A DNA stretch of 64,000 nt from CAZVAR01 sp964625225 (GTDB taxonomy: Bacteria > Pseudomonadota > Alphaproteobacteria > JAJUGE01), in contig CAZVAR010000003.1 of assembly GCA_964625225.1 (NCBI GenBank), positions 5,649 through 69,648 on the forward strand, written 5' to 3'. This document shows positions 53,962 to 64,000 of the stretch, piece by piece. Within the stretch, counting starts at the first letter, position 1. The number at the start of each line of letters is the position of its first letter. Both the position numbers and the translations under genes were made by a program. The notes beneath the pieces were generated by a model, which searched no databases, was not told where the DNA came from, and was given only the letters and a program-made list of their open reading frames with translations.

Positions 53962-55143
53962 ATGCAGTTGCCCCAGCTTCATGACAGCCCTTCGATCCTC
54001 CGCCGTGGCGCGAAGCCGCGAGTGGCGATCATCGGCGCCGGTGTGTCCGGGCTCGGAATCGGCTGGCGACTGGCGGCAGCCGGCTGCGATGTGGACGTGT
54101 TCGACCGCGGCGCTGCCGGCCATGGCGCCTCCTGGGCTGCGGCCGGCATGTTGGCGGCCTGTGCAGAGGTGGAACCCGGTGAGGAGCGGCTATTCGCTCT
54201 CAACCGCGCGGCTCAGCTCATGTGGCCAGAGTTTGCGGAGGAGCTCGAGCGGGCAACGGGCGTGGATCTCGGCTATCGCACGGAGGGAACGCTGGTCGTT
54301 GCGGTGACCCGGGATGACCAGCAGCAAATCCGCTTCTCCTACGATCTGCAGCGCCGGTTGGGCTTGGAGCCGATCTGGCTGAGCGGTGCCGAAGTGCGCG
54401 ATCGGGAGCCGCATCTGCGGCCCGGCGTGGCCGGCGGCCTTCTGAGTCCGGACGATCATCAGGTCGATAACCGCCAGCTTGCGCTGGCGCTGCGGGCCGC
54501 CTTCCTTAGTGTCGGTGGCCGGCTCCACGAGCATTGCGCGGTGACGGGAGTGAAGATCGCCGGCGGGCGGGCCACCGCGGTATGCGTCGATGACGGGGAG
54601 TGCGAGGCCGATATCGTCGTGCTCGCCGCCGGGCCGTGGTCACGAGGAATCGGCGGCCTTCCCGACGAAGCGCGGCCTCCGGTGCGACCGATCAAAGGCC
54701 AGATGCTCGCGCTACGGATGGACACGACGGAGCCGCTGACCAGACACGTGTTATGGGCACCTAGGGTCTACTTGGTACCGCGCAAGGACGGCCGTCTCAT
54801 TATCGGCGCCACCGTCGAGGAGCGCGGCTTCGATGACGACATGACCGCGGGCGGCGTACTGTCCCTTCTGGAGGCGGCCTGGCGCGCCGTACCGGCGATC
54901 GAGGACTTGCCGATCGTCGAGATGTGGACGGGCTTCCGACCGGGCTCGCGTGACGATGCCCCGCTGTTGGGGCCGGCGCCGGTCGAGGGTCTGGTCTATG
55001 CCACCGGCCATCATCGTAACGGGATTCTGCTGGCTCCGATCACGGCCGATGCCGTCAGCCGCTATATTCTGACCGGCGAACTCCCGGAGGCGATCCGCCC
55101 ATTTGGTTTTGGCCGGTTCGCGACCGACCAAGTCCCGGCCTGA
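53962..55143 (+). CDS. thiO: Glycine oxidase ThiO
   Basis: FAD enzyme that oxidises glycine to iminoglycine (dehydroglycine) for thiazole synthesis. The 393-residue product has the dinucleotide fold VAIIGAGVSGLGIGWRLAAA with following Asp in DVFDRG, GASWAAAGMLAACAEVEPGE, VLAAGPWSRGIG and the C-terminal ATGHHRNGILLAPITADA, all typical of ThiO. A 28-residue N-terminal extension precedes the fold. Start ATG 53962 uses the riboswitch ribosome site. Confidence 0.95.
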   Translation: MQLPQLHDSPSILRRGAKPRVAIIGAGVSGLGIGWRLAAAGCDVDVFDRGAAGHGASWAAAGMLAACAEVEPGEERLFALNRAAQLMWPEFAEELERATGVDLGYRTEGTLVVAVTRDDQQQIRFSYDLQRRLGLEPIWLSGAEVRDREPHLRPGVAGGLLSPDDHQVDNRQLALALRAAFLSVGGRLHEHCAVTGVKIAGGRATAVCVDDGECEADIVVLAAGPWSRGIGGLPDEARPPVRPIKGQMLALRMDTTEPLTRHVLWAPRVYLVPRKDGRLIIGATVEERGFDDDMTAGGVLSLLEAAWRAVPAIEDLPIVEMWTGFRPGSRDDAPLLGPAPVEGLVYATGHHRNGILLAPITADAVSRYILTGELPEAIRPFGFGRFATDQVPA

Positions 55144-55153
55144 CGGAGGAACG

Positions 55154-55363
55154 ATGGCGACGATCATGATCAACGGAAAAGCGGAGGCGCTGGACGGCGC
55201 GATCACCGTGGTGGAACTGCTGCGGCGACTCGGCGTCGATCCGGAGGCCAAGGGCGCGGCGGTCGCCGTCAACGGCGCCGTGGTTCCACGGCGGGAGTGG
55301 AACACCCGCCGTATCGCGGCAAATGACGAGATCGATGTGGTCCGGCCCTATGCAGGTGGGTGA
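55154..55363 (+). CDS. thiS: Sulfur carrier protein ThiS
   Basis: A 69-residue ubiquitin-like sulfur carrier ending in the required Gly-Gly (VVRPYAGG), which is thiocarboxylated and donates sulfur to ThiG. ATIMINGKAEALDGAITVVE, LLRRLGVDP and VAVNGAVVPRREW are typical. ATG 55154 has GGAGGAAC just upstream. Six bases separate it from thiG. Confidence 0.95.
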   Translation: MATIMINGKAEALDGAITVVELLRRLGVDPEAKGAAVAVNGAVVPRREWNTRRIAANDEIDVVRPYAGG

Positions 55364-55369
55364 GCGGAG

Positions 55370-56143
55370 ATGAGCGAACAGCCTTTCACGATCGCCGGCC
55401 GCAGCTTTCGCTCGCGCCTCCTCGTCGGGACCGCCGGATACCCCAACCAGCAGGTCATGCTGGACGCTATCGCGGCAAGTGGATCCGAGGTCGTGACGGT
55501 ATCGATCCGTCGTATCAGTCTCGAAGGCTATGCCGAGAGCATGCTCGACCTGCTCGGCGACCGCTATTTCATCCTACCGAACACCGCGGGCTGCGAGACC
55601 CGACGCGATGCGATCCTGACCGCCCAACTCGCCCGCGAGGCGCTCGAGACCAACTGGGTCAAGCTCGAGGTGATCGGCGATCGAGAGACTCTCTATCCGG
55701 ATGCCGCACAGCTTGTCGAAGCGGCCGCGGAGCTCGTCCGCGACGGTTTCGTCGTGCTCCCCTACTGTAACGACGACCCCATTACCTGCCGCAAGCTCGC
55801 CGACGTGGGATGCGCCGCGGTGATGCCGCTAGGATCGCCGATCGGCTCGGGCATGGGCATTTGCAATCCCTACAACATCGAGTTGATCGCATCGCGCTCA
55901 CCGGTGCCGGTTATCCTTGATGCCGGCATCGGCACCGCCTCCGATGCGACCCGCGCGATGGAGCTCGGCTGCGACGGCGTCCTCCTGAACTCCGCCCTGT
56001 CGAAGGCCCGCGATCCGGTCCGTATGGCCGGCGCCATGCGGGCAGCCGTCGAGGCCGGTTGGGAGGCCCGCCAGGCGGGCCGGATGCCGTTGCGCACTCA
56101 TGCCGAGGCGTCGAGTCCGCAACTCGGCCTGATCGGTACGTGA
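55370..56143 (+). CDS. thiG: Thiazole synthase ThiG
   Basis: Builds the thiazole phosphate from deoxyxylulose 5-phosphate, dehydroglycine and ThiS-bound sulfur. The 257-residue TIM barrel has FRSRLLVGTAGYPNQQVMLD, LPNTAGCETRRDAI, the Schiff-base Lys in TNWVKLEVIGD, VMPLGSPIGSGMGICNPYNI, VILDAGIGTASDATRAMELG and CDGVLLNSALSKARDPV. Its stop overlaps the thiE start (GTGA). Confidence 0.96.
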   Translation: MSEQPFTIAGRSFRSRLLVGTAGYPNQQVMLDAIAASGSEVVTVSIRRISLEGYAESMLDLLGDRYFILPNTAGCETRRDAILTAQLAREALETNWVKLEVIGDRETLYPDAAQLVEAAAELVRDGFVVLPYCNDDPITCRKLADVGCAAVMPLGSPIGSGMGICNPYNIELIASRSPVPVILDAGIGTASDATRAMELGCDGVLLNSALSKARDPVRMAGAMRAAVEAGWEARQAGRMPLRTHAEASSPQLGLIGT

Positions 56144-56790
56144 GGCCGCTGCCGGCTCCTCCCCTGCTCCTGATCACCGACCGGCGCAGCGCGCGGAAAC
56201 CGTTGGAGCAGGTTGTGCAAGCGGCGCTGCATGGCGGCTGCCGCTGGATAAGCTTGCGCGAGAAGGACTTGCCGGCGGCCGAACGCGTGGCGCTGCTGCG
56301 CGCGCTGCTGGCGCTTGCGCGACCGTTCGGTGCCGCGGTGATGATCCACGAGGACGTCGAAGCCGCCGCGGCCGCAGGCGCGGACGGCGTACATCTGCCT
56401 GCCGGCGGCCGACCGTACACCGCGCGGCAGCAGCTCGGTCCCGGTGTGCTGATCGGGATCTCGACGCACTCCGTGGCAGAAGCCGCGGCCGCCGACAAGG
56501 CCGGGGCCGACTACGCAACTCTAAGTCCGATTTACCCGACCGACAGCAAGCCCGGCTATGGTCCACCACTCGGCGTGAACGCTCTTACCGAGGCTGCGGC
56601 CTCGGTAACAATCCCGATTCTGGCGCTGGGCGGCATTGACGCGGAGCGCGTAGCGGCGTGCCGGTCGGCAGGTGCCGCGGGCGTCGCCGTTATGGGCACC
56701 GTCATGACCGCCGAGGATCCGGCTGCTGTCACGGCCGGACTGGTGACGGCGCTTGCCGGCAGTGATAATGCGGCACCATGGAAACCGTAA
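56140..56790 (+). CDS. thiE: Thiamine-phosphate synthase (ThiE/TenI family)
   Basis: Couples the pyrimidine and thiazole halves to thiamine phosphate. The 216-residue product has LLLITDRRSARK, WISLREKDLPAAER, VMIHEDVEAAAAAGADGVHL, LIGISTHSVAEA, ADYATLSPIYPTDSKPGYGP and ILALGGIDAERVAAC. The usual GQ after GVHL is replaced by PAG, so TenI-like activity is possible, but operon position favours ThiE. GTG 56140 overlaps the thiG stop by 4 bases; the longer open frame lies inside thiG. Its end overlaps the next gene by 13 bases. Confidence 0.85.
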   Translation: MRPLPAPPLLLITDRRSARKPLEQVVQAALHGGCRWISLREKDLPAAERVALLRALLALARPFGAAVMIHEDVEAAAAAGADGVHLPAGGRPYTARQQLGPGVLIGISTHSVAEAAAADKAGADYATLSPIYPTDSKPGYGPPLGVNALTEAAASVTIPILALGGIDAERVAACRSAGAAGVAVMGTVMTAEDPAAVTAGLVTALAGSDNAAPWKP

Positions 56791-57248
56791 TCCTGGCGGC
56801 GCTGGTCGCCGCCCTGCTGCTGTTCTGGGTCAACAAGCGCCGTCCCGGCATCTTCGCCGGGACACCGCCGGCGAGGACGCCAGGCGCGCCCCGCATGATG
56901 CCTCGACTCGGCGAACCCGGTACCATGACCGAGGCGCAAGCGGAGGCATTGCGACGGAACCGGTTCACGCCCCACCCGAGTTGGAGCTCGGACGAGGCCG
57001 CCTTGATCCTGGACGCACTCCTCTACCTGCGGACCGTCTGCGAGGAGACGCTGGGCGAGCGCGAGCCGGACGTAGGTATCCAGAATGAACTGCTCGCCTT
57101 CATCCTGACCGACGAAGACCTGCGCAATCACATCCGCAAATGGGGTGCCGACCGGCGTGCCGCCGGGATCGAAGAGGACCCCCCGCAGCTCCGGCGCAAC
57201 CATCAGTTCGAGCGGGTGGCCGGCAAGGCGCGGGAGCTGGCCGGGTAG
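56778..57248 (+). CDS. Hypothetical membrane-anchored protein
   Basis: A 156-residue product with an N-terminal membrane helix (VILAALVAALLLFWVNKRRP) and a soluble alpha-helical remainder with many charged residues (SDEAALILDALLYLRTVCEE, LTDEDLRNHIRKWGADRRA). Family not recognised. It overlaps the thiE 3' end by 13 bases and so is probably translated from the thi transcript, though no thiamine role is evident. Confidence 0.65.
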   Translation: METVILAALVAALLLFWVNKRRPGIFAGTPPARTPGAPRMMPRLGEPGTMTEAQAEALRRNRFTPHPSWSSDEAALILDALLYLRTVCEETLGEREPDVGIQNELLAFILTDEDLRNHIRKWGADRRAAGIEEDPPQLRRNHQFERVAGKARELAG

Positions 57249-57275
57249 ACCGCACCGGCAAGGCAATGCCGTGCG

Positions 57276-57461
57276 CTAGGAGCCGTCCCGGTCGAGTCGC
57301 TTGCCCTCGAGCTCCTTGGCCGCGCGCTCGGCGTTCTGTCGTTCGCGTTCGCGCTCACCCCGGCTTCGGCCGAACCGCGACCGGTTGGCCGCCGCTTCCT
57401 GTTCCTTCACCTGACGGCGCCGCGCCTTGCGGGCACGGTTCAGGTTGACGATGTCGCTCAA
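57276..57461 (-). CDS. DUF4169 family protein
   Basis: A 61-residue, highly charged protein beginning LSDIVNLNRARKARRRQVKE and containing NRSRFGRSRGERERERQNAE, the DUF4169 pattern, of unknown function. Start is probably TTG 57461 (AGGTG upstream), giving the family N-terminus (x-DIVNLN); GTG 57470 is the alternative. It lies head to head with the AsmA gene, 18 bases between starts. DUF4169 genes usually sit beside fumC and the ribbon-helix-helix gene; here the AsmA gene separates them. Confidence 0.75.
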   Translation of the reverse strand: MSDIVNLNRARKARRRQVKEQEAAANRSRFGRSRGERERERQNAERAAKELEGKRLDRDGS

Positions 57462-57479
57462 AGCAAGCACCTATCGACG

Positions 57480-60400
57480 ATGAAAGGTCCGGTCGCCGCG
57501 CCGCCGCGCGGTTCCGTTGTAGGCGGAGTTTCCGGGTTGCGAAAGACCTTACTGGTTTTGGGCGGCGTGCTGCTGGTCGCGATCGCGACCCTGCTTATCC
57601 TACCTAGCTTCTGGGATTGGAACCGGTATCGGGACGACATCGCCGCGCAGGTTCGGGCGGCGACCGGCCGTGAATTCGCGATCGAGGGCGATGTCCGGCT
57701 AACGCTGCTGCCGGCCCCGTCTCTGTCCGCCGATGGTCTGCGCCTCGCCAACGCGCCCTCGTTCGAGGCGCCGGACATGGCGACGGTCGACGGCCTGCGG
57801 GTGAAACTGGCCTTCTGGCCGTTGCTGAGCGGCGAGGTCCGTGCTGCCAGCATCGAGCTGATTCGGCCGAGTTTGCGGCTGGAACAACGTCCGGACGGCA
57901 CGGCCAACTGGAGCATCGCGTCCTCGCCGGATGTCGGCGGCGCCGAGCCGGATGCGCCGACCGGTGGCGACGGAACCGGGCTCGAAGTTCGCCTGGACTC
58001 GGTACGCGTGCGCGATGGCACCGTCGACCTTCGGCTGCCGGGCGGCCGCACACTGCTCACCGAAATCAACGGCGACTTCAGCGCCGAGTCGCTGAGCGGC
58101 CCCTTCCGGGCCGAGGCCGCCCTTGGCGTCAACGGCCAGCCGATCGCGATCGACGCCCATGTCGGCCGCTTCGATACGGGAGCCGCGGAGCCGATCGCCC
58201 TTGCGGTCGACTTCGGAGAGGCGAATGCCCGCCTCGCTCTGCTCGGCACTTATGAAGGCGCCACAGCCGGCGAGCTGCGGGTCGCGGGCGACCTTCATGT
58301 CGATGCGGGCAGCACAGCGGCGCTCGCCGGGGCCTTGGCGGCCGCGTTGGGTCAGAAGCGCCCGGACCTGCCGGCCGGTGTAGCCGGTGCGCCCGCCACG
58401 CTGGAGGCCAGGTTGTCTCTGTCGCCCGAGGGGATCGCGCTGGACGCACTCGCCGCCAGCCTCGGCCAGACGCGTGCGGCGGGGCGCATCGACGTAACAC
58501 TCGGCACTCCGGTCACCATCCGGGCCGACCTGACCAGCCCCCGGATCGACGCGGACGAATGGCTTGCAGGCGCGTCGCAGCAGGAGCAAGAGCTCACTCC
58601 GGCTACGGAACAAGCAACGCAGGAGGAACCGGCGCCGGCAATTCCGACGGTACTGAACGCGGCGATCGAATTGTCGGCGGATGCGGTGCTGCTGAAAGGC
58701 GGCGTCCTGCGCGATGCCCGCGCACACCTGACCGTGACGGACGGCCGCCTGCGGGTCGAGGCAATGTCGACCAAGCTACCCGGTGCCGCCAGCGCGAGCC
58801 TGTCCGGAGCGGCCGACCTCGGCGCGGGCGGGCTACGCTTTGACGGCCCGCTCGAGGTTCGGGCCGGCAACCTACGGGGCACGTTGGACTGGCTCGGCGT
58901 CGAGCTGCCTTCGGTACCCGCCGACCGGTTGCGCAACTTTGCCGCCACCGGCCGGCTGTCGGTCGAGCCGGAAGCGATTACAGTGAGCGATCTGAAGCTC
59001 CAGGTCGATGCGACGCGACTGGCCGGCGCGGTGGCGCTAGCGCGATCCGGCCGGTTGTCCTTCAGCGCTTCACTGGAGGCCGACCGGCTCAACCTGGACG
59101 CCTATCTACCCCCGACCCCGGACACAGGTGCGGCCAGCGCCTCGGAGACGACGCCGCAGAATCCGGCGGCCAGGCCTGCGCCGCTTTCGCTCGCTTCCCT
59201 CGCCGGATTCGACGCCAATCTCGACATCCGCGTCGAACAGCTCACCTACCGGAGAATGCCGGTCCAGGGCGTCGTCCTGGATGCGCTGCTGTTCGACGGC
59301 AAGCTGGACGTGCGGCAGGCCGGATTCGACGAGCTGGCCGGGATGCAGGCCCGGCTGACAGCGTCGCTCTCGGGGCTGGGCCGGGGTGCCGCCGCGGGAC
59401 AGGTCGGCGTTCGAGCAGCGGTCCGAGACCTGCCGCGGAGCCTGCGGGCCCTGGACCTGCAAGCCCCGGCCGCTATCGAAGGGATCGGGACTCTGACCCT
59501 CGACGGTACCGTGGCCGGCGATCTCAAGAGGGCCGAGATCGATGCCACACTCGGGTCCGGCGAAGCCCGCATCCGGCTCGCCGGCACGGTCGAAGACATC
59601 GACGGAGCCTTCCGCTACGCCGCGGCGCTCACGGCGCGGGACGAGAGTTCCCGGCGCGTGCTCGCCCTGCTCGCGCCGGACCTGCAGCTGCAGCAAGATC
59701 CCGGCCCCTTCTCGCTTTCGGCGCGATTTGCCGGCGACCGCGGTGGCGCGACCCTCGATGGGCTCGAAGCTTCGGTCGGCGCGGCCAGCCTGTCCGGAAC
59801 CGGGACGGCGCGTTGGGACGCCGCCAAGCCGCGGATCGAGGCCAGCCTGGCCGGTGGCGACCTGATGCTCGATCCGTTTCTCGGAGCCGCGCCTGCCCCG
59901 CCCCGGGACGAGAGCAGCCGCCCGACCGAGGCGGGTCGGGGCGGCGACCGGCGCTGGTCAAGCGAGCCACTCGATCTCGCCGTGCTGCGGAGCGTGGACG
60001 CCGCGATCGCCGTCTCCGCCCGGTCGCTCACGGTCGGACCGTACCGTCTGGACGAACCGAGCACCATGGTCACCGTCGAGGACGGCGTACTCGAGATCGG
60101 CGGCCTCAGGGCCAGCCTGTTCGGCGGAGGCCTGGACTTCGCCGCAAGACTGGCGGCCCCCGCAGATGCACCGGCCACCGCCAACGCCAAACTGACGATC
60201 AGCAACGCCGATGTCCGGCAGGCCCTGTTCACGACCGGCGGCGTCGACATCGTGGACGGCACGCTCGACTGCGCGCTCGAGGTCGCCACGACGGGCCGCA
60301 CCGAACGCGAGCTGGTCGGCGCGCTGGCCGGACAATCGTCGCTGCAGGTACGCGACGGCGCCGTCCAGGGTTTCGATCTCAAGGCGGTCAGCGACCGGCT

Positions 60401-60923
60401 GAAAGGGCTGGAGAAGGTCACCGATGTCATCGGCCTGGTCAGCTCCGCCATGAGCGGCGGGCAAACCCGCTTCACCAGCCTGGACGGCACCTTCCGAATC
60501 GACCAGGGCGTTGCCGTCTCCGACGATCTTCACCTCGTCGCCGAGGCCGGCGAGGGACGCGGGACCGCGCGCATCGACCTGCCCGCATGGCAGCTCGACC
60601 TCCAGTCCGAGTTCCGCCTAACCGACCATCCCGACGCTCCTCCGCTCGGCATGCAACTCGTCGGGCTGCTCGACGATCCTCAGCGACGGTTCCGGACCGA
60701 GGCGCTGCAGGCCCACCTCATCGAACGGGGCGTCGGCGGAGCGATCCGAGGCATCCTGAAGAAGGACGGCCTGCCGCGCGCCGAGGACCTGCTGCCGAAA
60801 CTGCCGCCCGCGCCGGGCGGGGCAGCACAGCCGGAGGCACCGGCTGCGCCCTCCGCCCCGGACCAGAAGAAGATCACCCCGGAGGATGCCGCGAAGCAGC
60901 TCTTTCGGCTGTTTCAGCGGTGA
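57480..60923 (+). CDS. AsmA family protein
   Basis: A 1147-residue envelope protein with one N-terminal membrane helix (LLVLGGVLLVAIATLLILPS, about 24-43), followed by FWDWNRYRDDIAAQVRAATG and REFAIEGDVRLTLLPAPSLS, the AsmA start. The long periplasmic part is beta-rich with repeated G-L-x-A-x-G-x-L patterns, and the C-terminus has FTSLDGTFRIDQGVAVSDDL and GRGTARIDLPAWQLDLQSEF typical of AsmA_2. Such proteins are bridge-like lipid carriers between inner and outer membranes. An Ala/Pro-rich low-complexity tail ends the protein. The 3' end overlaps the ribbon-helix-helix gene by 50 bases. Confidence 0.93.
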   Translation: MKGPVAAPPRGSVVGGVSGLRKTLLVLGGVLLVAIATLLILPSFWDWNRYRDDIAAQVRAATGREFAIEGDVRLTLLPAPSLSADGLRLANAPSFEAPDMATVDGLRVKLAFWPLLSGEVRAASIELIRPSLRLEQRPDGTANWSIASSPDVGGAEPDAPTGGDGTGLEVRLDSVRVRDGTVDLRLPGGRTLLTEINGDFSAESLSGPFRAEAALGVNGQPIAIDAHVGRFDTGAAEPIALAVDFGEANARLALLGTYEGATAGELRVAGDLHVDAGSTAALAGALAAALGQKRPDLPAGVAGAPATLEARLSLSPEGIALDALAASLGQTRAAGRIDVTLGTPVTIRADLTSPRIDADEWLAGASQQEQELTPATEQATQEEPAPAIPTVLNAAIELSADAVLLKGGVLRDARAHLTVTDGRLRVEAMSTKLPGAASASLSGAADLGAGGLRFDGPLEVRAGNLRGTLDWLGVELPSVPADRLRNFAATGRLSVEPEAITVSDLKLQVDATRLAGAVALARSGRLSFSASLEADRLNLDAYLPPTPDTGAASASETTPQNPAARPAPLSLASLAGFDANLDIRVEQLTYRRMPVQGVVLDALLFDGKLDVRQAGFDELAGMQARLTASLSGLGRGAAAGQVGVRAAVRDLPRSLRALDLQAPAAIEGIGTLTLDGTVAGDLKRAEIDATLGSGEARIRLAGTVEDIDGAFRYAAALTARDESSRRVLALLAPDLQLQQDPGPFSLSARFAGDRGGATLDGLEASVGAASLSGTGTARWDAAKPRIEASLAGGDLMLDPFLGAAPAPPRDESSRPTEAGRGGDRRWSSEPLDLAVLRSVDAAIAVSARSLTVGPYRLDEPSTMVTVEDGVLEIGGLRASLFGGGLDFAARLAAPADAPATANAKLTISNADVRQALFTTGGVDIVDGTLDCALEVATTGRTERELVGALAGQSSLQVRDGAVQGFDLKAVSDRLKGLEKVTDVIGLVSSAMSGGQTRFTSLDGTFRIDQGVAVSDDLHLVAEAGEGRGTARIDLPAWQLDLQSEFRLTDHPDAPPLGMQLVGLLDDPQRRFRTEALQAHLIERGVGGAIRGILKKDGLPRAEDLLPKLPPAPGGAAQPEAPAAPSAPDQKKITPEDAAKQLFRLFQR

Positions 60924-61154
60924 TCGGGCCGCCGGACCGGCGCAAGCGATCGAGCACATAGACGCGCACCGCGCTCGACAGATTCCGGCCGGTCCGGCCC
61001 TCGTCGATGGCGGTGATCAGCGCATTGATCGAGACGCCGTCGGCGGCGGCGATCTCCTTCAAAGCGGTCCAGAAGGCATCCTCGATCGAGACGCTGGTGC
61101 GGTGACCGGCAACGGTCACCGCCCGACGGCGGATCGTCGTGCCGGCCAAATCGG

Positions 61155-61158
<4 letters not shown>
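60874..61158 (-). CDS. Ribbon-helix-helix domain protein
   Basis: A 94-residue protein with an RHH_4-type domain: HRTSVSIEDAFWTALKEIAA followed by ADGVSINALITAIDEGR and NLSSAVRVYVLDRL. Probably a small DNA-binding dimer. GTG 61158 overlaps the fumC stop by 4 bases (GTGA), so it is translated with fumC. The C-terminal 15 residues overlap the AsmA gene end and are not conserved-looking. Confidence 0.85.
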
Positions 61159-62558
<1,400 letters not shown>

Positions 62559-62630
62559 GTCGGCCTCCTCGATTCGGTCGGATCCCAAACGGGTTAACGT
62601 CGCGACAAGAGCAGCGCTCCCCCGCTGCCG

Positions 62631-63257
62631 TCACACCAGATAGTCGAGGACAAGCAACAGTGCGAACAGCATCAGGATTGCGCCGGTCGCCCAAGACACC
62701 ACCCGTTGCACCGCAGGCCGTCCGAGCCAGCGGCGCACCGCTTCCGCCGCCAGCGCGATCGCTGCCTGCCACACGGTATTGACCGCGATCAGCACGGCGC
62801 CGAGGAAACCGAGCTGCAGCGGCACCGGACTGCGGCCCGGCACGACGAATTGCGGCATCAGGGCGAGGAACAGCAGCAGGACCTTCGGATTGAGGAGATT
62901 GGTCAGCATGGCGTCCCGGCACGCCTTGACCGCCCCGACCCGCGCGCCGGCGGCTTCCACCGGCACGATTCCGGCCCGGAAGCTCTGCCAGCCGAGCCAA
63001 GCCAGATAGATTGCCCCGGCCGCGGCGATGGCCTGCAACGCAATCGGTGTCGCCGCGATCAGCAGCGACAGGCCGACGACCGCAGCGAGGGTATGCAGCG
63101 CGAGGCCGAGCTGGACGCCGACGACGGTCGCCATTCCGACCCGCTGGCCCGAACCGATCGTATAGCGCAGGATCAGCATGGTATCCGGCCCGGGCGAGAG
63201 CACCAGCACGAGCGTGGCACCGACGAACGCCGCGAGCGTCGGCGGGTCGACCGGCAT
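62631..63257 (-). CDS. LysE-family amino-acid exporter
   Basis: A 208-residue inner-membrane protein with six hydrophobic segments. Family markers: LAAFVGATLVLVLSPGPDTM, SGQRVGMATVVGVQLGLALH, AIYLAWLGWQSFRAG, AMLTNLLNPKVLLLFLALMP and QFVVPG. Exports amino acids such as homoserine or threonine; substrate unknown. Its start is 3 bases from the stop of the upstream hypothetical gene, so they form a transcription unit. Confidence 0.9.
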   Translation of the reverse strand: MPVDPPTLAAFVGATLVLVLSPGPDTMLILRYTIGSGQRVGMATVVGVQLGLALHTLAAVVGLSLLIAATPIALQAIAAAGAIYLAWLGWQSFRAGIVPVEAAGARVGAVKACRDAMLTNLLNPKVLLLFLALMPQFVVPGRSPVPLQLGFLGAVLIAVNTVWQAAIALAAEAVRRWLGRPAVQRVVSWATGAILMLFALLLVLDYLV

Positions 63258-63260
63258 CGC

Positions 63261-63950
63261 TCAGCACAGCCGCGCCGAGTCGGGCCGAAACAACGGCGGA
63301 TGGAAGGCCGGCCGGTCGTGCCGGCATCGCGCCCTCCCCTCCGACACGCTCCACACCATCCCGCCGCCATCGAAGGCGGCGGCCGCCGCGGCGAGCGGGC
63401 TCCGCCAAACCCGACCGGTGCCCGGCTTCTCGTACGCGCCGCCCCAGAGTGCACGCCCCTGATAGGCCGGGAACGGATCGCGCAACGGAAGGGCAAGCGA
63501 GGTCTGCCGCACCACTGCCCCTTCCCCGGCGCCGGGCTCGAGGGCCACGGCGAGATCGACCTCGCTCGGATCGTCAGTGTCGGAGACGGACACGCGGCTG
63601 CTTCGGGCAAATGCGAGCCCGCCGGCATGGCCGCAGTGCACCGTGGGGTCGCAGATCGCAATCACCTCCCCTTCCAGCGCGTCGATGCAGTCGATCCGGC
63701 AGGTGGCCGGGGCGGTGATGGTCTTGTCGGCACAGACGCTCAGCAGCAACTGCCCCTCGGCCGGCCCTGGTGCCCCGGCGCGCCGCAGGATCGCCGCCGC
63801 GTCCGGGGGGCTGGTCAACGCGCACTCGGCATAGGCCGGTCGGGCACGGAACGGTTCACCCCCGGCCGCGGCCGCCGGCGGCCCCGCCCGAAGGAGCGCC
63901 AGCGTGCCGCGGCCCCGGGCGATCGGGGAGGGGGATTCATGGGGGGTCAT
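63261..63950 (-). CDS. Hypothetical protein
   Basis: A 229-residue, Ala/Gly-rich soluble protein with several Cys and His residues (SVCADKTITAPATCRIDCID, DPTVHCGHAGGLAF, and a C-terminal RARCRHDRPAFH). No signal peptide or membrane segment. Family not recognised. The codon pattern fits a real gene, and it is close-coupled with the LysE exporter. The region 63951-64000 holds nothing I can identify. Confidence 0.6.
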   Translation of the reverse strand: MTPHESPSPIARGRGTLALLRAGPPAAAAGGEPFRARPAYAECALTSPPDAAAILRRAGAPGPAEGQLLLSVCADKTITAPATCRIDCIDALEGEVIAICDPTVHCGHAGGLAFARSSRVSVSDTDDPSEVDLAVALEPGAGEGAVVRQTSLALPLRDPFPAYQGRALWGGAYEKPGTGRVWRSPLAAAAAAFDGGGMVWSVSEGRARCRHDRPAFHPPLFRPDSARLC

Positions 63951-64000
63951 GGGGCTCCATGGGGGTGGTGTAGCGGGACACTTGGATCTGGAGCATTTGC

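Overview
The window looks like a chromosomal segment of a GC-rich alphaproteobacterium, most probably a Rhodospirillales-like lineage; genus and species cannot be read from it. Supporting this are the dgt-argS-SPOR-nagZ-scpA-scpB chain, fumC beside a ribbon-helix-helix gene and a DUF4169 gene, an LdtR-like MarR regulator, and GTG/TTG starts with purine-rich ribosome sites. It appears to be a draft assembly: there are 10 Ns inside gyrA and 100 Ns after a truncated alpha/beta hydrolase. No CRISPR array, intact insertion sequence, prophage or rRNA was seen.

Layout. 1-7.9 kb (+): 3' part of glgX (with an in-frame TAG), treZ, malQ and treY, a set for turning glycogen or maltodextrin into trehalose. 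8.1-15.3 kb (mostly -): an EAL response regulator, an AT-rich tract, an LdtR-like MarR regulator, a transposase tail relic beside tRNA-Lys(TTT), coaD, gyrA and ssb. 15.5-23 kb: a CitE-like lyase, a second treZ converging on a GH13 alpha-glucosidase, a DUF2934 protein, a rhodanese, a DMT transporter and the broken hydrolase. 23.4-31.5 kb (-): an ABC ATPase downstream of dgt-argS-SPOR-nagZ-M50 protease-scpA-scpB, most of whose junctions overlap. 31.7-39.3 kb: small membrane proteins, nudF, alaX, sseA and metC (+), then a PAS protein, an FMN hydroxy-acid oxidase, an acyl-CoA dehydrogenase and an exported small protein (-). 39.7-47.9 kb: a beta-CASP metallo-hydrolase, ppsA, and a TRAP transporter (dctQ-dctM-dctP). 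48-49.8 kb: a graveyard of IS5- and IS3-type transposase relics around a lone receiver protein, ending at tRNA-Lys(CTT). 50-53.6 kb (-): mreD-mrdA-rodA (elongation machinery) without mreBC. 53.9-56.8 kb (+): TPP riboswitch and thiO-thiS-thiG-thiE. 56.8-64 kb: a membrane-anchored protein, DUF4169, AsmA, ribbon-helix-helix protein, fumC, LysE exporter and an unrecognised protein.

How the genes work together. TreY converts the reducing end of a maltodextrin to a trehalosyl unit and TreZ releases trehalose; GlgX and MalQ supply and recycle chains. The second TreZ and the alpha-glucosidase, 9 kb further on, could extend this or act on other glucosides. The thi cluster makes the thiazole half of thiamine under TPP control. 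MreD, PBP2 and RodA build lateral wall; NagZ and the SPOR protein also act on the wall or septum. SseA and MetC, with a second rhodanese elsewhere, handle sulfur amino acids.

I did not find a clearly new biological system. The most interesting points are the duplicated treZ, the nonsense codon in glgX, the transposase relics beside both lysine tRNA genes, the mismatched acceptor stem in tRNA-Lys(TTT), and two receiver domains of one subtype in separate genes.
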